NCBI RefSeq assembly: GCF_042453785.1
Contig: NC_091665.1
Coordinates: 25,387,501-25,451,500 of the forward strand
Length of the DNA: 64,000 nt
Direction of reading: 5' to 3'
Source: Malus domestica
Lineage: Eukaryota > Streptophyta > Magnoliopsida > Rosales > Rosaceae
The notes beneath the pieces were generated by a model. It saw only the letters and a program-made list of their open reading frames with translations. It was not told the origin of the DNA and did not search any database. Shown piece after piece: positions 1-11,767 of this stretch (within the stretch, counting starts at the first letter, position 1; each line of letters begins with the position of its first letter). A program made the translations under genes and the position numbers.

Positions 1-585
1 CACCTGCATGCATAGATTCCAAAATAAAAGCCCCCTAATCCTTGCTGTACCAAAAGCATGAAACCTACATTACAAAAGAAAAAATTGAAATGAATTACAT
101 CTATATAAGTTCATGTCCTCACACTATTTTCATTTACTTTTTATTCGAATTCGCACCAAGGTATTGAGTGATTTGAATGGTTTTAGATGATGACATGGGT
201 CATTGGTTAATGTATTACATGTGTCATAAGCTAGTGAGTTGGGTAGTTATAAGGATTGCTTAGTCATTAAGCTTTGTATCTAGTATAAATAGTAATATTC
301 TTCATCGCATCTATAAGTGATCTTCTTTAGTGCATAAAAATGTTGTATGCCCAAAAGTGTTTGAAGATTATTGATTTGATCATATTTTGGCTTTAACTTT
401 GTAATGGCGCATACATTTGAAGATTACTGTAGATGGGTAAATTTGTTTGTTTGTTTTCATGAAAAAACATGTTCCTTGCAATACTCAATTTTATTCCTAT
501 CTCAGGTTTTCATTCACCTAATATATGTGAAATGAAATGCATATAATAAGATGATATCTAAACAGATTCATGATTGTTTTTGTAG
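1..585. other. non-coding, nothing recognised
   Basis: AT-rich sequence with no open frame or repeat that I can support. It ends at a splice-acceptor-like TTTTTGTAG directly before the ATG at 586, so it may be intron or leader of the transposase-like gene that follows. Confidence 0.4.
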
Positions 586-3437
586 ATGTCGAATTTAATA
601 TCAAACCGGCGGGTAGTTTGTAGGCGTAGTCATACACCTTCTCAAGGAGGTAATGTTGCTGCCACCTCTACACCTGATATGGCCATGATGGGTGTCCCTC
701 TGGTTGTGTCTTTGGGGCCAACGGTGTCTACGGCTACTGCGTCATCAACTTCTTCGGTGACGCATCCTATCCTAAGTGCCCGACAGACTTATCGACGAAT
801 TTGGACTTCTGAGGAGGCTCAGCCGTTTGGTGACTTCATCTATTCATGAAGAGGGGTCCCAGACAGGTAAGCTTGCTCCTTCCCTCCCTCCCACCTTCTC
901 TTCCTCTTCTGGTGTATATTAGTGTAGAATTTCGCTTATATGTAAACACATTTAACAAAAATAAAAATAAAAATAGGGAACATATAATTATGGAGATGCT
1001 CATTTAAAATGATTCTATATCCTTGATTGTATAACCCGTTGAAGTACTTCAAGCACAATAATTGTTTTGATCTTGTTTTCAAAGAGCATCATAACTAAAT
1101 ACTATTCTTGATTTTTGAAGAAACTTGTATGATTCGTAAGAGCTAAGGACACCTCCCTAAAAAACCAAATGTGATATAAAAGGAAGCATATATTAGCTGA
1201 TGTAAGTATAATTTTGTTCACTGAAACATTAAGCACAAATCTCTCATTTATTGTAGAATATGTTTATACAAAATGCCTCTTGATTAGCAGCCACCTTATG
1301 CACAAAAATTATAAATATATATATATATATATATATGTAAAGAGCATATTATCATGTACGTGTTAGAGAATGACTTAGTAACTTGAGGCATAAAGTACAA
1401 ATTAATGTGCATTATTAGTTGCAGATAATCAAACTTCCACTTAAAAGATGGATATTCAAAATCCAACCATTTCCCTTGAAGTATATAATGTGAACTGGTC
1501 TTGTGTAATTAAAATGTGAACCATAATATAATTAAGGAATCTTATCCTCTCTAATAATTGAGCAGCAAAGTTAAAAATATTTGATGCAAATCAAACTGAT
1601 CTTTTAATTTATGCAGAGAATAACATGCATGCTAGCTAGTTATTTTGAATTGTGATTTTGACCTATATTAATGATTGTTAAGTAGCATTGAGAAGTCATA
1701 TCAACAAGTTGTAAATTTTGTTTTAATGTTCCCAGTTGGTATAAACTGGTTGAATTGTTGAGTGGATGTGTTGTTTTTGTTGTTATATTGTGTGCAGGTT
1801 TTAGGAAATGTTATAGTTTTAAGGGAGGTTCTGCCGAATTTTCGGTAGAAAATAGAATGCATCTAATGTTCAGTTTGTTTATTTGGTAAGTCAAAAAAAA
1901 TTAACAAAAAAAAGCCCAAGAGCCCTTGCAGACTACAAAAGACTACACAAACCACTCGCACCACGACCCAGAAGATCACCATTATGTGGGATCTTCGACA
2001 TCATGCGGCTACAACAAAGGAGCAGCATAGTGGGTTGGCCACCGATGTTGGCTACGTTATCAAGAACCATTGCCCCTTAGGTGGGAGTCATGGAGTGCTA
2101 TGCCACAAGAAACCAAGGATGCTATGCTTTATGAATCATCGGTAAGTATTTTCAACCTCAAATACTAAATTTTTATTAAAGTATACAAAGATTATAAATT
2201 TTAACTACTATTTATTTGTTGAGTTTTGCAGCATCACTATGAGCTCTCCAACCTCGATTCCAACCAAATGGAGTACATCAGTGACCTTTGCTCTAGTAGG
2301 TTCACTCAATGGAAGAGCGACCTCTACAAGCATTATGAGCTATATGACCGTCCAGAGGTCGCTCTAGAAGTTGGGTGCCCTATACAGTTGCTAGACTGTC
2401 GGGATGAATGGGAGTGGCTCTGTGGCCATTTTCAAGACGAGAAATACTTGGTATGTATAATTTATATTTCAATAATATATTAATAAAAAAATTTACAATT
2501 TATAAAAACAATTCATTTTTTCATTGATTTATTATAAATATCTAAACTAATATGTTTTTTAATTCAACAGAAAAAAGTGAAGGCAAACTCGAGCAATCGG
2601 TCGAAGAAGAAACTTCATCACCGATCCGGTTCACGACGCTTTTCTTATAGGTTGGAGGAGCGACGTAAGGTAATTGTATATTTATTTTCAATCTTTTTAC
2701 TCTTTATTACACAATTGGTAATCTATGTTAACACTTTAATTTTTGTTTTTCATGAGGGTCAAAGTTCCCTGAAATTGACATGTTCAAGGAGGTGTACGTT
2801 CGGCCCAGGGATGAGTTGACGGAGCAGCTTCATGTAAGTTCTTTCAAATTTATAATATTCAATTTGTATTAATATTAATTACATGTATATTCAAATTCAT
2901 TTATTTTTTTCATTTTTCTAGTCCACCATGGTGGAGAAGGGCTAGACAATTTTGGAAGAGGTGGCTTCCCAACTTCCCCTAAAGACCCTGATTGAAGAAG
3001 TGTTTCCCCCTGAGGATGCTGGGTTTTAGATCATGACCGACACACTTGATCAAACCCTCGATCGTTGGCATGGGAATGTTCACCGGGGGCTTGGGAAAGC
3101 CCGCCTTTAAGACCCATCTGCCTCATCCTCCAGGTAGAGAACTGAATAGGTTGAAACGCTGACATTTAAAGTGGCAAGCTTGAAGGAGCAAATTATGGCC
3201 CATCAGTCTCAGATTGCGGCCCAAAACAATTTGATGCACCAAGTACATCGTGCATTTCGGTTCTCTGGCATTCAATTCCTCAATGTTGAACTACCTCCAG
3301 AAACGACCTCCCAGCCTCCTGTTCCAGCAGCTATATCCTTCCAGCCCCTCGTCACAGTAGCTACGACCTCCCAGCCCCCCAACACAGTAACAACACCACC
3401 AGCCGGCGATTATTCCGTCGCAGACTTCTTTTTTTAG
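586..3437 (+). pseudogene. Transposase_24-like (Ptta/En/Spm-type) transposon gene, decayed
   Basis: Broken multi-exon gene of the plant Ptta/En/Spm transposase family (Pfam Transposase_24 type), whose biochemical role is unproven. The exons I can place are about 1915-2141, 2232-2450, 2571-2669, about 2757-2833 and 2922-3437, with GT donors and AG acceptors. Diagnostic stretches are the W-x-S-x-L-x-K block with EVALEVGCP (2232-2450), the K-x-K-A-N-x-x-N-R block before HHRSGSRRFSYR (2571-2669) and FPEIDMFKEVYVRP (2757-2833). The last exon has the usual helical tail. The 586-849 frame may be a 5' exon. In-frame stops at EKG*TILEE (about 2944) and DAGF*IMTD (about 3028) look like CAG-to-TAG changes, and more stops follow near 3110-3150. 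The family call is strong; the 5' limit is a guess. Confidence 0.75.
1312..1336. repeat. (TA)n microsatellite
   Basis: A run of about twelve TA dinucleotides inside the non-coding stretch between the first open frame at 586 and the recognisable transposase exons. The rest of 850-1900 is AT-rich and holds nothing else that I recognise; it is probably intron. Confidence 0.8.
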
Positions 3438-3668
3438 TTTTGTTTTAAATTGTTTTCGAATTTAAAAATACTTTTTTTCCATTTTATGTACATTTACAAT
3501 AAATTTTCAATTCAATATTCTTCTTTACATTTTCTATTTTTATTTTCATTAAATTCATTTTTACATAAGCGAAAAAAAATTTTTTTTATAAAACTAATTT
3601 ATAAATAAATAATAAATTACTTAAAAAATGATTTTAAAATCTTACTGTGATGACCTCTATATCTGTCA

Positions 3669-3799
3669 CGTAAGAGTTTGTGGGTCGAACCTACATGTTC
3701 GTCGCGCAAGAGTTTGTGGGTCGAACTTGAATGTCCGTGGTGCAAGACTTTGTGCGTTGAACCCGTGTGACCGTCGCGCAAGAGTTTGGGGGTCGAAAC
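3669..3799. repeat. 36-bp tandem repeat, 3.6 units, next to the transposase gene
   Basis: Units start at 3669, 3705, 3741 and 3777 with the shared core GCAAGAGTTTGTGGGTCGAA. The fourth unit is partial. A related motif, CGTCGCGCAA, recurs to about 3990. The array lies some 230 bp after the transposase stop. CACTA elements typically carry subterminal repeats like this, so I read it as the subterminal region of the same element. No terminal CACTA/TAGTG motif was found to prove it. Open frames across it on both strands are by-products of the repeat. Confidence 0.6.
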
Positions 3800-4009
3800 C
3801 CAGTTTCGTTGCTTGGTACATGCAACGACCACAACTTCCGTCGCGCAATCTTCATTTTGCTCGACGAAGACTTTTCCTCCATCGCACAATGCCTGACGTC
3901 ACGAGCTTTGCGAGACGGAGTCTTCGCAGCCCAATGTTTCCGGCGATGGTTTTTTTCTTTGTGCAACAATTTTCCCTTCGTCGCCCAAGAAGTTATTCCT
4001 AATAATGTA

Positions 4010-7000
4010 CTTGTTCATTTTAATAGGTGTTACACGACACGGCCTATTAAGATATCGAATATGACATGAAAACAACACAAATATGAGAACGAGAAGGCCA
4101 ACTGGAATAAAGGGAAGGCTGGAATTCTTTTGATAATTACTCTTCTGGCTTCGTCATGAGTAAGTTGGTGTAAAACATGACACGAAAATGTTAGGTCTAT
4201 TTAATCCTTTTATTTCATGTTCATTCATATGTTGTAAATAGGAGTCCATCCTTGTAATTAAATAGAGTGGAAGACACTGATCAATAATAGTCAAGACTTT
4301 TTTTTTTTGGTGAACTAATAATCAAGACTTTTGAACCTAGAACTGAATTCTTCTCCTGCAACCTTCACTTTTCCAAGGCCTGGTGCAAATTAAATATATT
4401 TTATTTGACAAGTTTGATACAATACGATTAGTTAAGATAACAAATATTACACGAAAATGACACAAACGCAACCCATTTTCCAGGCCTATCTAATCGTGTA
4501 TTAAAATGTGAACATCCAATTAAAACTGATTAGTAATAATGTAAGTGCAGAAGTGAAAAATCGGTTATTCTATCAGACAAGGTTTTAATCTTTACGTGTG
4601 AAGTTCACACACTCATCAATTACACACATCTGTTATATTCCGTCACTTGAGACATCATGCTCCAGAATTTGGATTTTATTTGATAGATGGATACATGGTT
4701 GGATTTCATTACAAATTACATCTCAAATTAAATCTTAATTTACATTATAACAGATTCTTCCATCAATTATTGCTGCTCCAAAGCTTGAGAAAGTTCGAGG
4801 AAATAGCAGAAAAATCAAAGGGCAATGAACAGGTAATTAAATTTGTAACAGTTTTCTTTTTTCTTTCAACTTAAAGGCAGAAAAGGAAACAAGGCCTCAA
4901 CACTCAACAGCATGTAATAGGGTAGAATGATGAGAGGACATATTGAAGTCTTATCGTTTAATTAGAAAGATAGAAAGACTTGTTGAAGTCTTCAGAAGAC
5001 TTCCAAGTCAAAATTTCCATCAGTATGAAGCCATGAAAATGAAATACTAATTACCGTTCTTTCTATTCTAAAGAAACCATTCTCTATGTATTTTGGCGAA
5101 AGAAGGCTGCAATCAACGCGGAGTTGCTTTGAATAATTAACCACAGAATTTGGAAAATCTTGTGTTTTGTTTTTGTCTAGACTTTTTGAGATTAAAGATT
5201 GAAACACACTAGTTGTAATTAAAGAATTATTAATCGCAAAATCTTGCATAAAATACAACCACTATGTGCCTATTGATGAAACACTTGGCCGCAAAAGAGA
5301 GGAATTTCTTTGTTAATGATTAACATCTAAATCATTTTCCCCTGGACTTCTCAAGTCAACCCACCTTGGCTACCTCTTTTTTTCTTTTTTTGTTCATCTA
5401 TCTTAATTTAAAGTATAAGATTTCAGCAATAATCCCAAAGTTTAACCATGGACTTCCAACTTCCGAGCTAATTTTTATTAGAAATAGAGTGAAGGTTGTA
5501 TCAGAAATTATGGACTCTATCTTTTAATAAAGTTTGTAATTTATGGTTAATTCCCAATATTCTAACTTTAAAAATTAAGTCTTAACTATAATCCTTTTAA
5601 AATCGAAAGGTATATTTCTTGGGAGGCAGGGAGAGTGTATATCAGCAAGTCTACAAGAAATATTTGAGCTTACTCTATCTTAGTAATTCGAAAGCATATG
5701 AAAAATTCAAGAAAATCCTGTGAAGCGGCATGCCAAGCAATATTTTACGTGTCCTGATTTTAGGTCTATTACGAAGGATCTATTCTTTTGGTTGGATCAT
5801 ACGTGTTAGGACACAAATGTGCAAAGTTGGAGAAAACACGTTTTGGAATACATACAAAATGAGCTTAATTATGGGCACTTCTCTTTCACAAGATGGTTTT
5901 GTAAGTGTAAATTCCTCTTTTATATATATAAGCTCTATTTTACAAACAAATGATAGGATAATTACACTAAATTCATCTAAATTACGGAAATGAGAGATTC
6001 AAATTTGAGTGCAGAGTGTAAAACAAACTGTTCTAGTGCACTTAGCTAAATTCATGTCTGGCATGTATAAGACCTATTGATATCAAGAGTCTGGTTCCAC
6101 CAAATAACTTATTCATATATATACTTCACAAACGAGGTGGCTTGTACACTCAATTAAGATTGTCTCTATTACGTAAGAATGAAATGATGACTATCATACA
6201 CTTAATTAAGACAATTTTATAAAGGAAAGCTCGGTATACCCATGAACTCTTGTGAATAAGTAATTTTTTTGTGGTTAGAAAATATGATGAACTATTATGA
6301 TTTTGTTTATAATTTGGATGTTCTTGTTCTACACTGCATGATATGAATGCTTGATGTTGGTTCATTTTTAATATTAAATAAAATAAATTTATTATTATTA
6401 TTATTATTATTTTTGTTAGTGGGAAAGTAAGTTTATTTGTCATTATTTGTGGTTAGTGGAAAATTAAGATGGAGTCTTTAGTTTTTCATCTTTTGTATCT
6501 CTTGTAATCATTTTTTTTTGTTAAATTGTGTTTATTATCCTGTTCACTAAGGGTGATAATAAACAATAATTATTAGCATTTTCCCATTGTCTTTTTATTT
6601 ATGATCCCACTACCAATTTCCTAATAAATACAATCTTTATTCCTTCATACTTTGTATCTTTTACTTATATTGGCTAAAGAAGGGTGTTCTAGTGGTGGAG
6701 CTTTGGACTCTTATCTTTTTGTGCACAAAAGTTTGAGTCAAACACAATTTAATTGGATTGTTATATCCTTAAGGGAACAAGTTAAGAGATATACTGCTGC
6801 ACTAGTTCGTGAACTTTTGTCAAACTGTAGTAGGCTTGAATCTTCTTAAGAAAAGCGAGATACCCGCATCTCAGCCTAATTGTCTAAGTGCTTCTTAAAA
6901 GAATATTACAATTTTTTTTTGTAATTTTCCCAACACTTGACATATACTAGCATTAGTTTTCGAGGTCCTAAGTTTTGTGTTTCCAGTTTTGCATGCAAAC

Positions 7001-7460
7001 ACTGCATGTCAGTTTCAACTCAAAGGACAAATAAGCCTTTTATTCCTCATTTTTCTTTGTGCATGTGAGAGGAAAGGTGGAGGAAGCTCAACATGTGTTG
7101 CTGAAATATGAAAATTAGCTAGAAGATGGTGATAATATTTTTTCCTACTTAGTATTGGATTCCAAGTATCAAGCAATTAGACTTGCTCAAAGTCTAAACT
7201 AAAACATTGAATGGACCATGCATTGAATGGACCATGGGACTAGCTGACTCCGTACATTTTGAACCTTTGCACCTATTTAGTCTTCATCATTTCATTTGCT
7301 TCAAAAAAAAAAATCTAACATTTTGTGGTAGATATTTAATTACTTGGAAAATATCACTGATCGACCTGCATGCATTCCTGGAATTTCCAGGTAAAAGTCC
7401 AAAACCCATAGAAAATACAAGTCAAGCAATTGGCAAAGACTTAACATGTCCATGTCACCA
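4010..7460. other. gene-free interval upstream of the NAC gene
   Basis: AT-rich non-coding DNA. It contains an (ATT)n microsatellite near 6389-6412 and repeat-like stretches near 4020-4080 and 4400-4500 with ACACGAxxxTGACACxAA motifs that look like old element fragments. Short open frames (for example 5730-5993 and 6652-6849) show no recognisable domain and no codon signal, so I do not call them genes. Confidence 0.5.
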
Positions 7461-7488
7461 TTCTCTCATGACTTTATGCCAAAACCGC

Positions 7489-7578
7489 GTGGGCCCATTT
7501 TGTTTGTGGGGTCGAGTTCCCCACATCACTCCAATTTCTAAAGACTGATAATTGGAGACCTGGTCAAGTGGGTCCCAC
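7489..7578 (+). promoter_or_regulatory. two TCP-type GGGCCC/GGTCCC sites upstream of the NAC gene
   Basis: GTGGGCCCA lies at 7489-7497 and the near-palindrome GTGGGTCCCAC at 7568-7578. Both fit the GTGGGNCC core bound by plant TCP transcription factors. TGGTCAA at 7561-7567 is the complement of a TTGACC W-box core. They lie about 60-150 bp upstream of the TATA box, in the expected proximal promoter. Binding is inference. Confidence 0.45.
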
Positions 7579-7636
7579 ACCCCGAAGGCTTCTCCATCAA
7601 CAACATACGAAATCATGGGGGGCACCTCCCATCCCT

Positions 7637-7644
7637 TATAAATA
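7637..7644 (+). promoter_or_regulatory. TATA box of the NAC gene
   Basis: TATAAATA about 85 bp upstream of the NAC start codon. Transcription would start near 7670, giving a leader of about 60 bases. It is the only good TATA match close to this start. Confidence 0.7.
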
Positions 7645-7728
7645 TTCTGTATAAGTGTGTATGTCTTCAGTGCACTAAACATTCATTCTCTGAATTACAG
7701 TCTCTAATTTACACTAATTGCATCTCCA

Positions 7729-9290
7729 ATGGCAGCCAACACCATAAATCCTTATCATGAAATGACTCCGGAATTCGAACTTCCGGGATTTCGGTTCCAT
7801 CCAACAGAAGAAGAACTTCTTGAATTCTACCTTAGAAGCATGGTTTTTGGCAAGAGGTTGCGTTTTGACATAATTGGTTTCCTCAATATCTACCGTCATG
7901 ACCCTTGGGACTTACCTGGTACGTACAAACATTTTTGCTCATGCATATATACTGTCTGAATTTTATTGTTCAGGGCATGGTTGTGATGTGTAATTAATTA
8001 ATGGGTGCTAATTATCAAATACAGGGTTGTCAAAGATCGGAGAAAGGGAGTGGTATTTTTTTGTGCCAAGGGACAGGAAGCATGGCAGTGGAGGAAGGCC
8101 TAACAGAACCACTGAAACTGGGTTTTGGAAAGCCACCGGCTCTGACCGCAAGATCGTGAGCCTCTCGGATCCAAAGAGGATCATAGGGTTGAGAAAGACA
8201 CTTGTTTTTTACAAAGGGAGAGCCCCAAGAGGAAGCAAGACTGATTGGGTCATGAACGAGTATCGTTTGCCTGATAACTGCCAGTATCTCAAGGTAATTA
8301 CTTGTTAATGCCACTTAATTTTTTTAATCGAGTATCTAATACCTGTTAATTTTCTCGCTATCTTTTCCAAAGTTTGAACATGCTTTAGGGGGAGTTAGAA
8401 AAGTCTTCTAACTAAGTCTTGTAATTCCTTGTTCATTGGTGTTTATCAAGGAGTCTCCAAGCATAGAAGTGTCTTAATCTTTCTATCTCCATCCACTTAA
8501 ATTTGAAAAAAAAAAAAAATTCCTTGAGTAGTTTTCATGCAAACTACAAAAAAGTTTATATATATTTATTTTCTCAATCATTGAGTGTTTTTACTCAACG
8601 AATATTTTGTGAGTAACTGTTTTATGAAAAATTACACTTGTGGTAAGAGTGTGATGCAACAATGTGCACTTAAGAAATTTGACCGCTTTTAACCGAGTGA
8701 AACCTGCAACCTCATATAATCTGAGTCTCAATTACTAATCATTTATAGTGCTCAAAACTAAATAGATAGTTTCACCTTCACATTTAAGGAATATTGATTA
8801 CGTAGTTTCATAGGTCAATTCTTGGATAGCAATCTAATGAAACTCTCTCTTTTTCTATTTATAAACTCAGGATATTGTACTATGCAAGATATATAGAAAG
8901 GCAACTTCCTTGAAAGTGCTAGAGCAAAGGGCAGCAATGGAGGAAAATCAGATAAAGGACTTTCATGCTTCCCCTAACTCATCATCTCCAACATCCATGG
9001 AGACATTCTCACTTGGCAGCCAAGCAATACAGGAAGCTCTGACCCCACAAATTCCCACAAAGCATGTAGTATTCAAGCAAGAAGTGGAAGATGCAACTCT
9101 AGTGGTAGCGCAAGAGCAAAAGGGTGAGAATGCAATGGAGATTAAAGGGTCTTCTCATCCCATATACAATTTACCAGAACTCCAAGTGCCTAAATTTAGC
9201 ATGGACTGGACCCAAGACACAGTTTGGACCCAAATGAGTAGCCCTTGGCTTCAAAACTTGACCCCTTTGGCGAACATTCTCAACTTCTAA
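7729..9290 (+). CDS. NAC-domain transcription factor (3 exons, 292 aa)
   Basis: Nuclear DNA-binding regulator of the plant-specific NAC family. Exons are 7729-7918, 8025-8293 and 8871-9290, joined at GGTACGT/ACAG and AAGGTAATT/CTCAG junctions. This is the classical NAC layout, with introns after subdomains A/B and after D. All five subdomains are present: [18 protein letters not shown] (A), [18 protein letters not shown] (B), [12 protein letters not shown] plus [18 protein letters not shown] (C), [17 protein letters not shown] with [10 protein letters not shown] (D), and [11 protein letters not shown] (E). The C-terminal 120 residues are a short activation-type tail rich in acidic residues, Q and P, ending [14 protein letters not shown]. 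No membrane segment is visible. The start has a good context (CCAATGGC) downstream of a TATA box. The gene looks intact. I cannot place it in a named subgroup with certainty. Confidence 0.95.
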
Positions 9291-10065
9291 TTGCTTCCAT
9301 GTGTTAGGATAAAATAAAATTTGGGCTTTGTTAACCTAGACGAAAAGCCATTAGCCCTCATTTAGTCTTTAATTGGTAATCTAAACCTAAATGCGGCAAT
9401 ACATATAAAATTCGGATCCAAACATTCTTGTAGATAAATTTTGTTCACATTTTAGGACGTCTCGTCATCCCTCATCCGGTAAGTGATTAAGTGTATGCCG
9501 TTCTAGTTAAGGAACAACTTCTCAAGTTTTTTTTTTTCCATTCTTGTTTTTTTTTTCTTTTTTTTTTCTTTTGAGGGAGGGAGATATGGTATGTATCTTT
9601 TTTTTTTTTTTATTGATCCAGTATGTTATCTAGTATCTACACACATAATGTAATGGACCCTAATGGTAGGTAGGAGAGGTTTCATGGACAAATGGGCTGG
9701 CACATAAGGCAATAAATAAATTTTATTTTATTCCACTTTAAGCTTTTCTGTTTTTCTTTTGGGAAATGAGCAATAATGACACCCATACTATGTACTCTTA
9801 CGAAAATTACACTTAAGTGATAATAGCTACAAAAATGACCCCTTTAATAGTTTTGGACGCAGAAAGAAGAGATTATCCATTACTTAATTTTTATTCTTAT
9901 TTTTAGAGAGGTAAGTTAAATCTCTCTTTTATGTTTTTTTACTGACGACACAACATTGACATAACGAGAAAATAATGATGATATAATGACGAAATAATAA
10001 ACATATTTTCATATTTTGTTGTAGGTTTCCAACTCTCTTTCTTGAGATGATTATTTTTAATAGAG
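9291..10065. other. NAC 3' flank, non-coding
   Basis: 3' untranslated and intergenic DNA with long T tracts at 9521-9560 and 9599-9613. No gene is seen. Confidence 0.5.
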
Positions 10066-10436
10066 TAATGTTAGGCAAACCAATTTTTTAAACCAAATTT
10101 GCAAACCAAATAATGTGTCACTAATAAGAAATAAGCACATTAGTCAACACTTAAGCAACGATGATATAATGACATAACGAGAAAACAACGATGATATAAT
10201 GATGACATAATAAACATATTTTCACATTTTGTTGCAGGTTTCTAGCTCTCTTTCTTAAGATGATTATTTTTAATAGGGTACAACTAGACAGAACAAATTT
10301 TTAAACCAAATTTGCAAACCAAATAATGTGTCACCAATAAGAAATAAACACATTAATCAACCCAACACTTAAGTAATAATCTAATCATCAACAACCACAT
10401 AATTTAGTTTACAAAATTTGGTCTCCGTAGCATTAC
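10066..10436. mobile_element. MITE with an internal tandem duplication
   Basis: The ends are inverted relatives: a left end with GTAATGTTAGG...AAACCAAATTTG and a right end with CAAAATTTGGTCTCCGTAGCATTACC. The body (AAACCAAATAATGTGTCACxAATAAG) is present twice because a segment of about 213 bp is repeated: unit one starts at 9958 and unit two at 10171, each with GACATAACGAGAAAA. It has no coding capacity. It resembles an abundant MITE family I associate with Rosaceae. The target duplication was not resolved. Confidence 0.6.
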
Positions 10437-10702
10437 CTTTTTTAATATTTGTAACTACATTGATGACTAGTGTGCCCTAATATTATTTTTGCAACAGAGC
10501 AAATTATTACTTATTATTAACTTAGTAAATTCAATTGAGTTTAATTAGTGCTATCCAGAAAGCCCCCAAAATTATCATCAAAGAATATCACTGCTCTGCA
10601 ATTTAAGTAGGAGAAGGTAAAAATTTACTCAATAAACTGTATCAATTTGATATCAGATGATGTATATCTACATGTATACTTTTCATGTGCAAAATTTAAT
10701 AT

Positions 10703-11539
10703 CTAATTCTTGTGGTTAAGGATGTTGAGGAATGAGACTCTGGTTTTGATCAACTGCCTAAATAGGCCTTCAAGTCGTTCTTCGTGATCTTGAATGCATG
10801 ACTCCAGATTTTCAAGCTGGTTTTGGGGATGAAATTTGCTTGTCTTGAGTGTAGCATCCACTTCTGCAAATTCATTTACTTCTGTTTCTTCGTTACAAGC
10901 TACTTTTTTCAAGTGCATCATCTTGGAGACCAATGACCAGCTGCTTGGCTTTGGCTTTGGCCCGGAGATGAAGGACAGTACTGATTCAAGCACCATGATG
11001 GTGACTGTTTCGACATCTCTCAACTTAATAACAATGTCAATAGTCTCTTGGTCCTTGTTGAGGGAAGATAAGGTGGATCGGTTTTTAATGCCCTTTAGAT
11101 TCTTCAAAGCCTTTTGAATTGCCCTATTCAAAATCTTCCTGGAGCTTAAGTATTTGTTAACCTCACTTGTGAGAGTTCCAGATTCACCTCCTCGTGTTCT
11201 TCGTATGATTGATTGAAGATCCAATATGCATTCCTTGGTTTGCAAGACGGCATCCTTGGCAATGGCACAAACATCCAACAGTCTGATAGAGCCATCTAAT
11301 AGCTCATTAGTGTATTTCTCATTTTGCTCTTGGGCTAAGGCTTGTTGATTGAGGGGCAACTGAAGCAACCTATCAACACAATCTTGCAAATCTTGTAAAC
11401 CATTTAGCTTGTGGCTGATGGATGATGAAGATGTAGAGGTGGCCTCAGAAGACCTCAATCTGCACAAAAGTTCACCAACTTGTTGAGCGATCGGGTGTGG
11501 CCTTGAGGGGAAGCTGTTAGAGCGAGTGTGGAAAGCCAT
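10703..11539 (-). CDS. DUF241 family protein, copy 1 (278 aa)
   Basis: Single-exon member of the plant DUF241 family (PF03087), whose function is not known. The N-terminus carries the family signature MAFHTRSNSFPSRPHP, followed by a Ser-rich linker and predicted helices: LQDCVDRLLQLPLNQQALAQ at about 50-70, the LLDGSIRLLDVC core near 80-92, and KECILDLQSIIRR near 101-113. A C-terminal coiled-coil-like stretch (ENLESCIQDHEERLEGLFRQL) precedes the conserved end RVSFLNILNH. There is no signal peptide or membrane segment, so it is probably soluble. The start is supported by a TATA box about 100 bp upstream and by an in-frame stop before it. Length is normal for the family. Confidence 0.9.
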   Translation of the reverse strand: MAFHTRSNSFPSRPHPIAQQVGELLCRLRSSEATSTSSSSISHKLNGLQDLQDCVDRLLQLPLNQQALAQEQNEKYTNELLDGSIRLLDVCAIAKDAVLQTKECILDLQSIIRRTRGGESGTLTSEVNKYLSSRKILNRAIQKALKNLKGIKNRSTLSSLNKDQETIDIVIKLRDVETVTIMVLESVLSFISGPKPKPSSWSLVSKMMHLKKVACNEETEVNEFAEVDATLKTSKFHPQNQLENLESCIQDHEERLEGLFRQLIKTRVSFLNILNHKN

Positions 11540-11639
11540 TTCTTCTGTGTGATTTGAGAAATTGAGAGAAAATAGAAGAGAATACCTTGTAGTTAATGTA
11601 AAATTGTGATGGATGAGTTTCCTTGCCTGTGCATATGCT

Positions 11640-11649
11640 TAATATATAG
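11640..11649 (-). promoter_or_regulatory. TATA box of DUF241 copy 1
   Basis: CTATATATTA read on the minus strand, about 100 bp upstream of the ATG. The same CACTATATATTAAGC context precedes the copy at 61483, which shows that promoter sequence was duplicated with the gene. Confidence 0.6.
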
Positions 11650-11707
11650 TGTTGGTTGAAGAAGGGGACATGGAATCTCATCCACTACAATCACCAGCCA
11701 AAAGGGT

Positions 11708-11767
11708 AACATGATCTAGATGGGATCTATATGTTTCGCTAGGAAATGCCCATGAATTGTCTCTTCC
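11708..11767 (-). promoter_or_regulatory. conserved upstream block of DUF241 copy 1
   Basis: A stretch of about 60 bases with an AACATGAT...GGATCTATATGTT...CTAGG core, located 60-120 bp upstream of the TATA box. Related blocks lie before five other copies: 16135-16194, 18418-18484, 26165-26221, 55866-55925 and 61257-61317. Conservation above the surrounding spacer suggests a shared cis-element, though common descent alone could also explain it. Confidence 0.45.

Noticed and set aside
4992..5258. 88-codon minus-strand frame
   Set aside because: No recognisable motif, AT-rich composition, no promoter or splice support.
5730..6849. Short plus-strand frames at 5730-5993 and 6652-6849
   Set aside because: No domain or repeated occurrence in the window; length is expected by chance.
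7207..7548. 113-codon open frame before the NAC gene
   Set aside because: It overlaps the proximal promoter, has no domain and no family resemblance, and contains the TCP-type sites.
10836..11117. Plus-strand frames inside DUF241 genes (also 15250-15654, 61806-62174)
   Set aside because: Opposite-strand shadows of real coding sequence, recurring only because the genes are paralogous.
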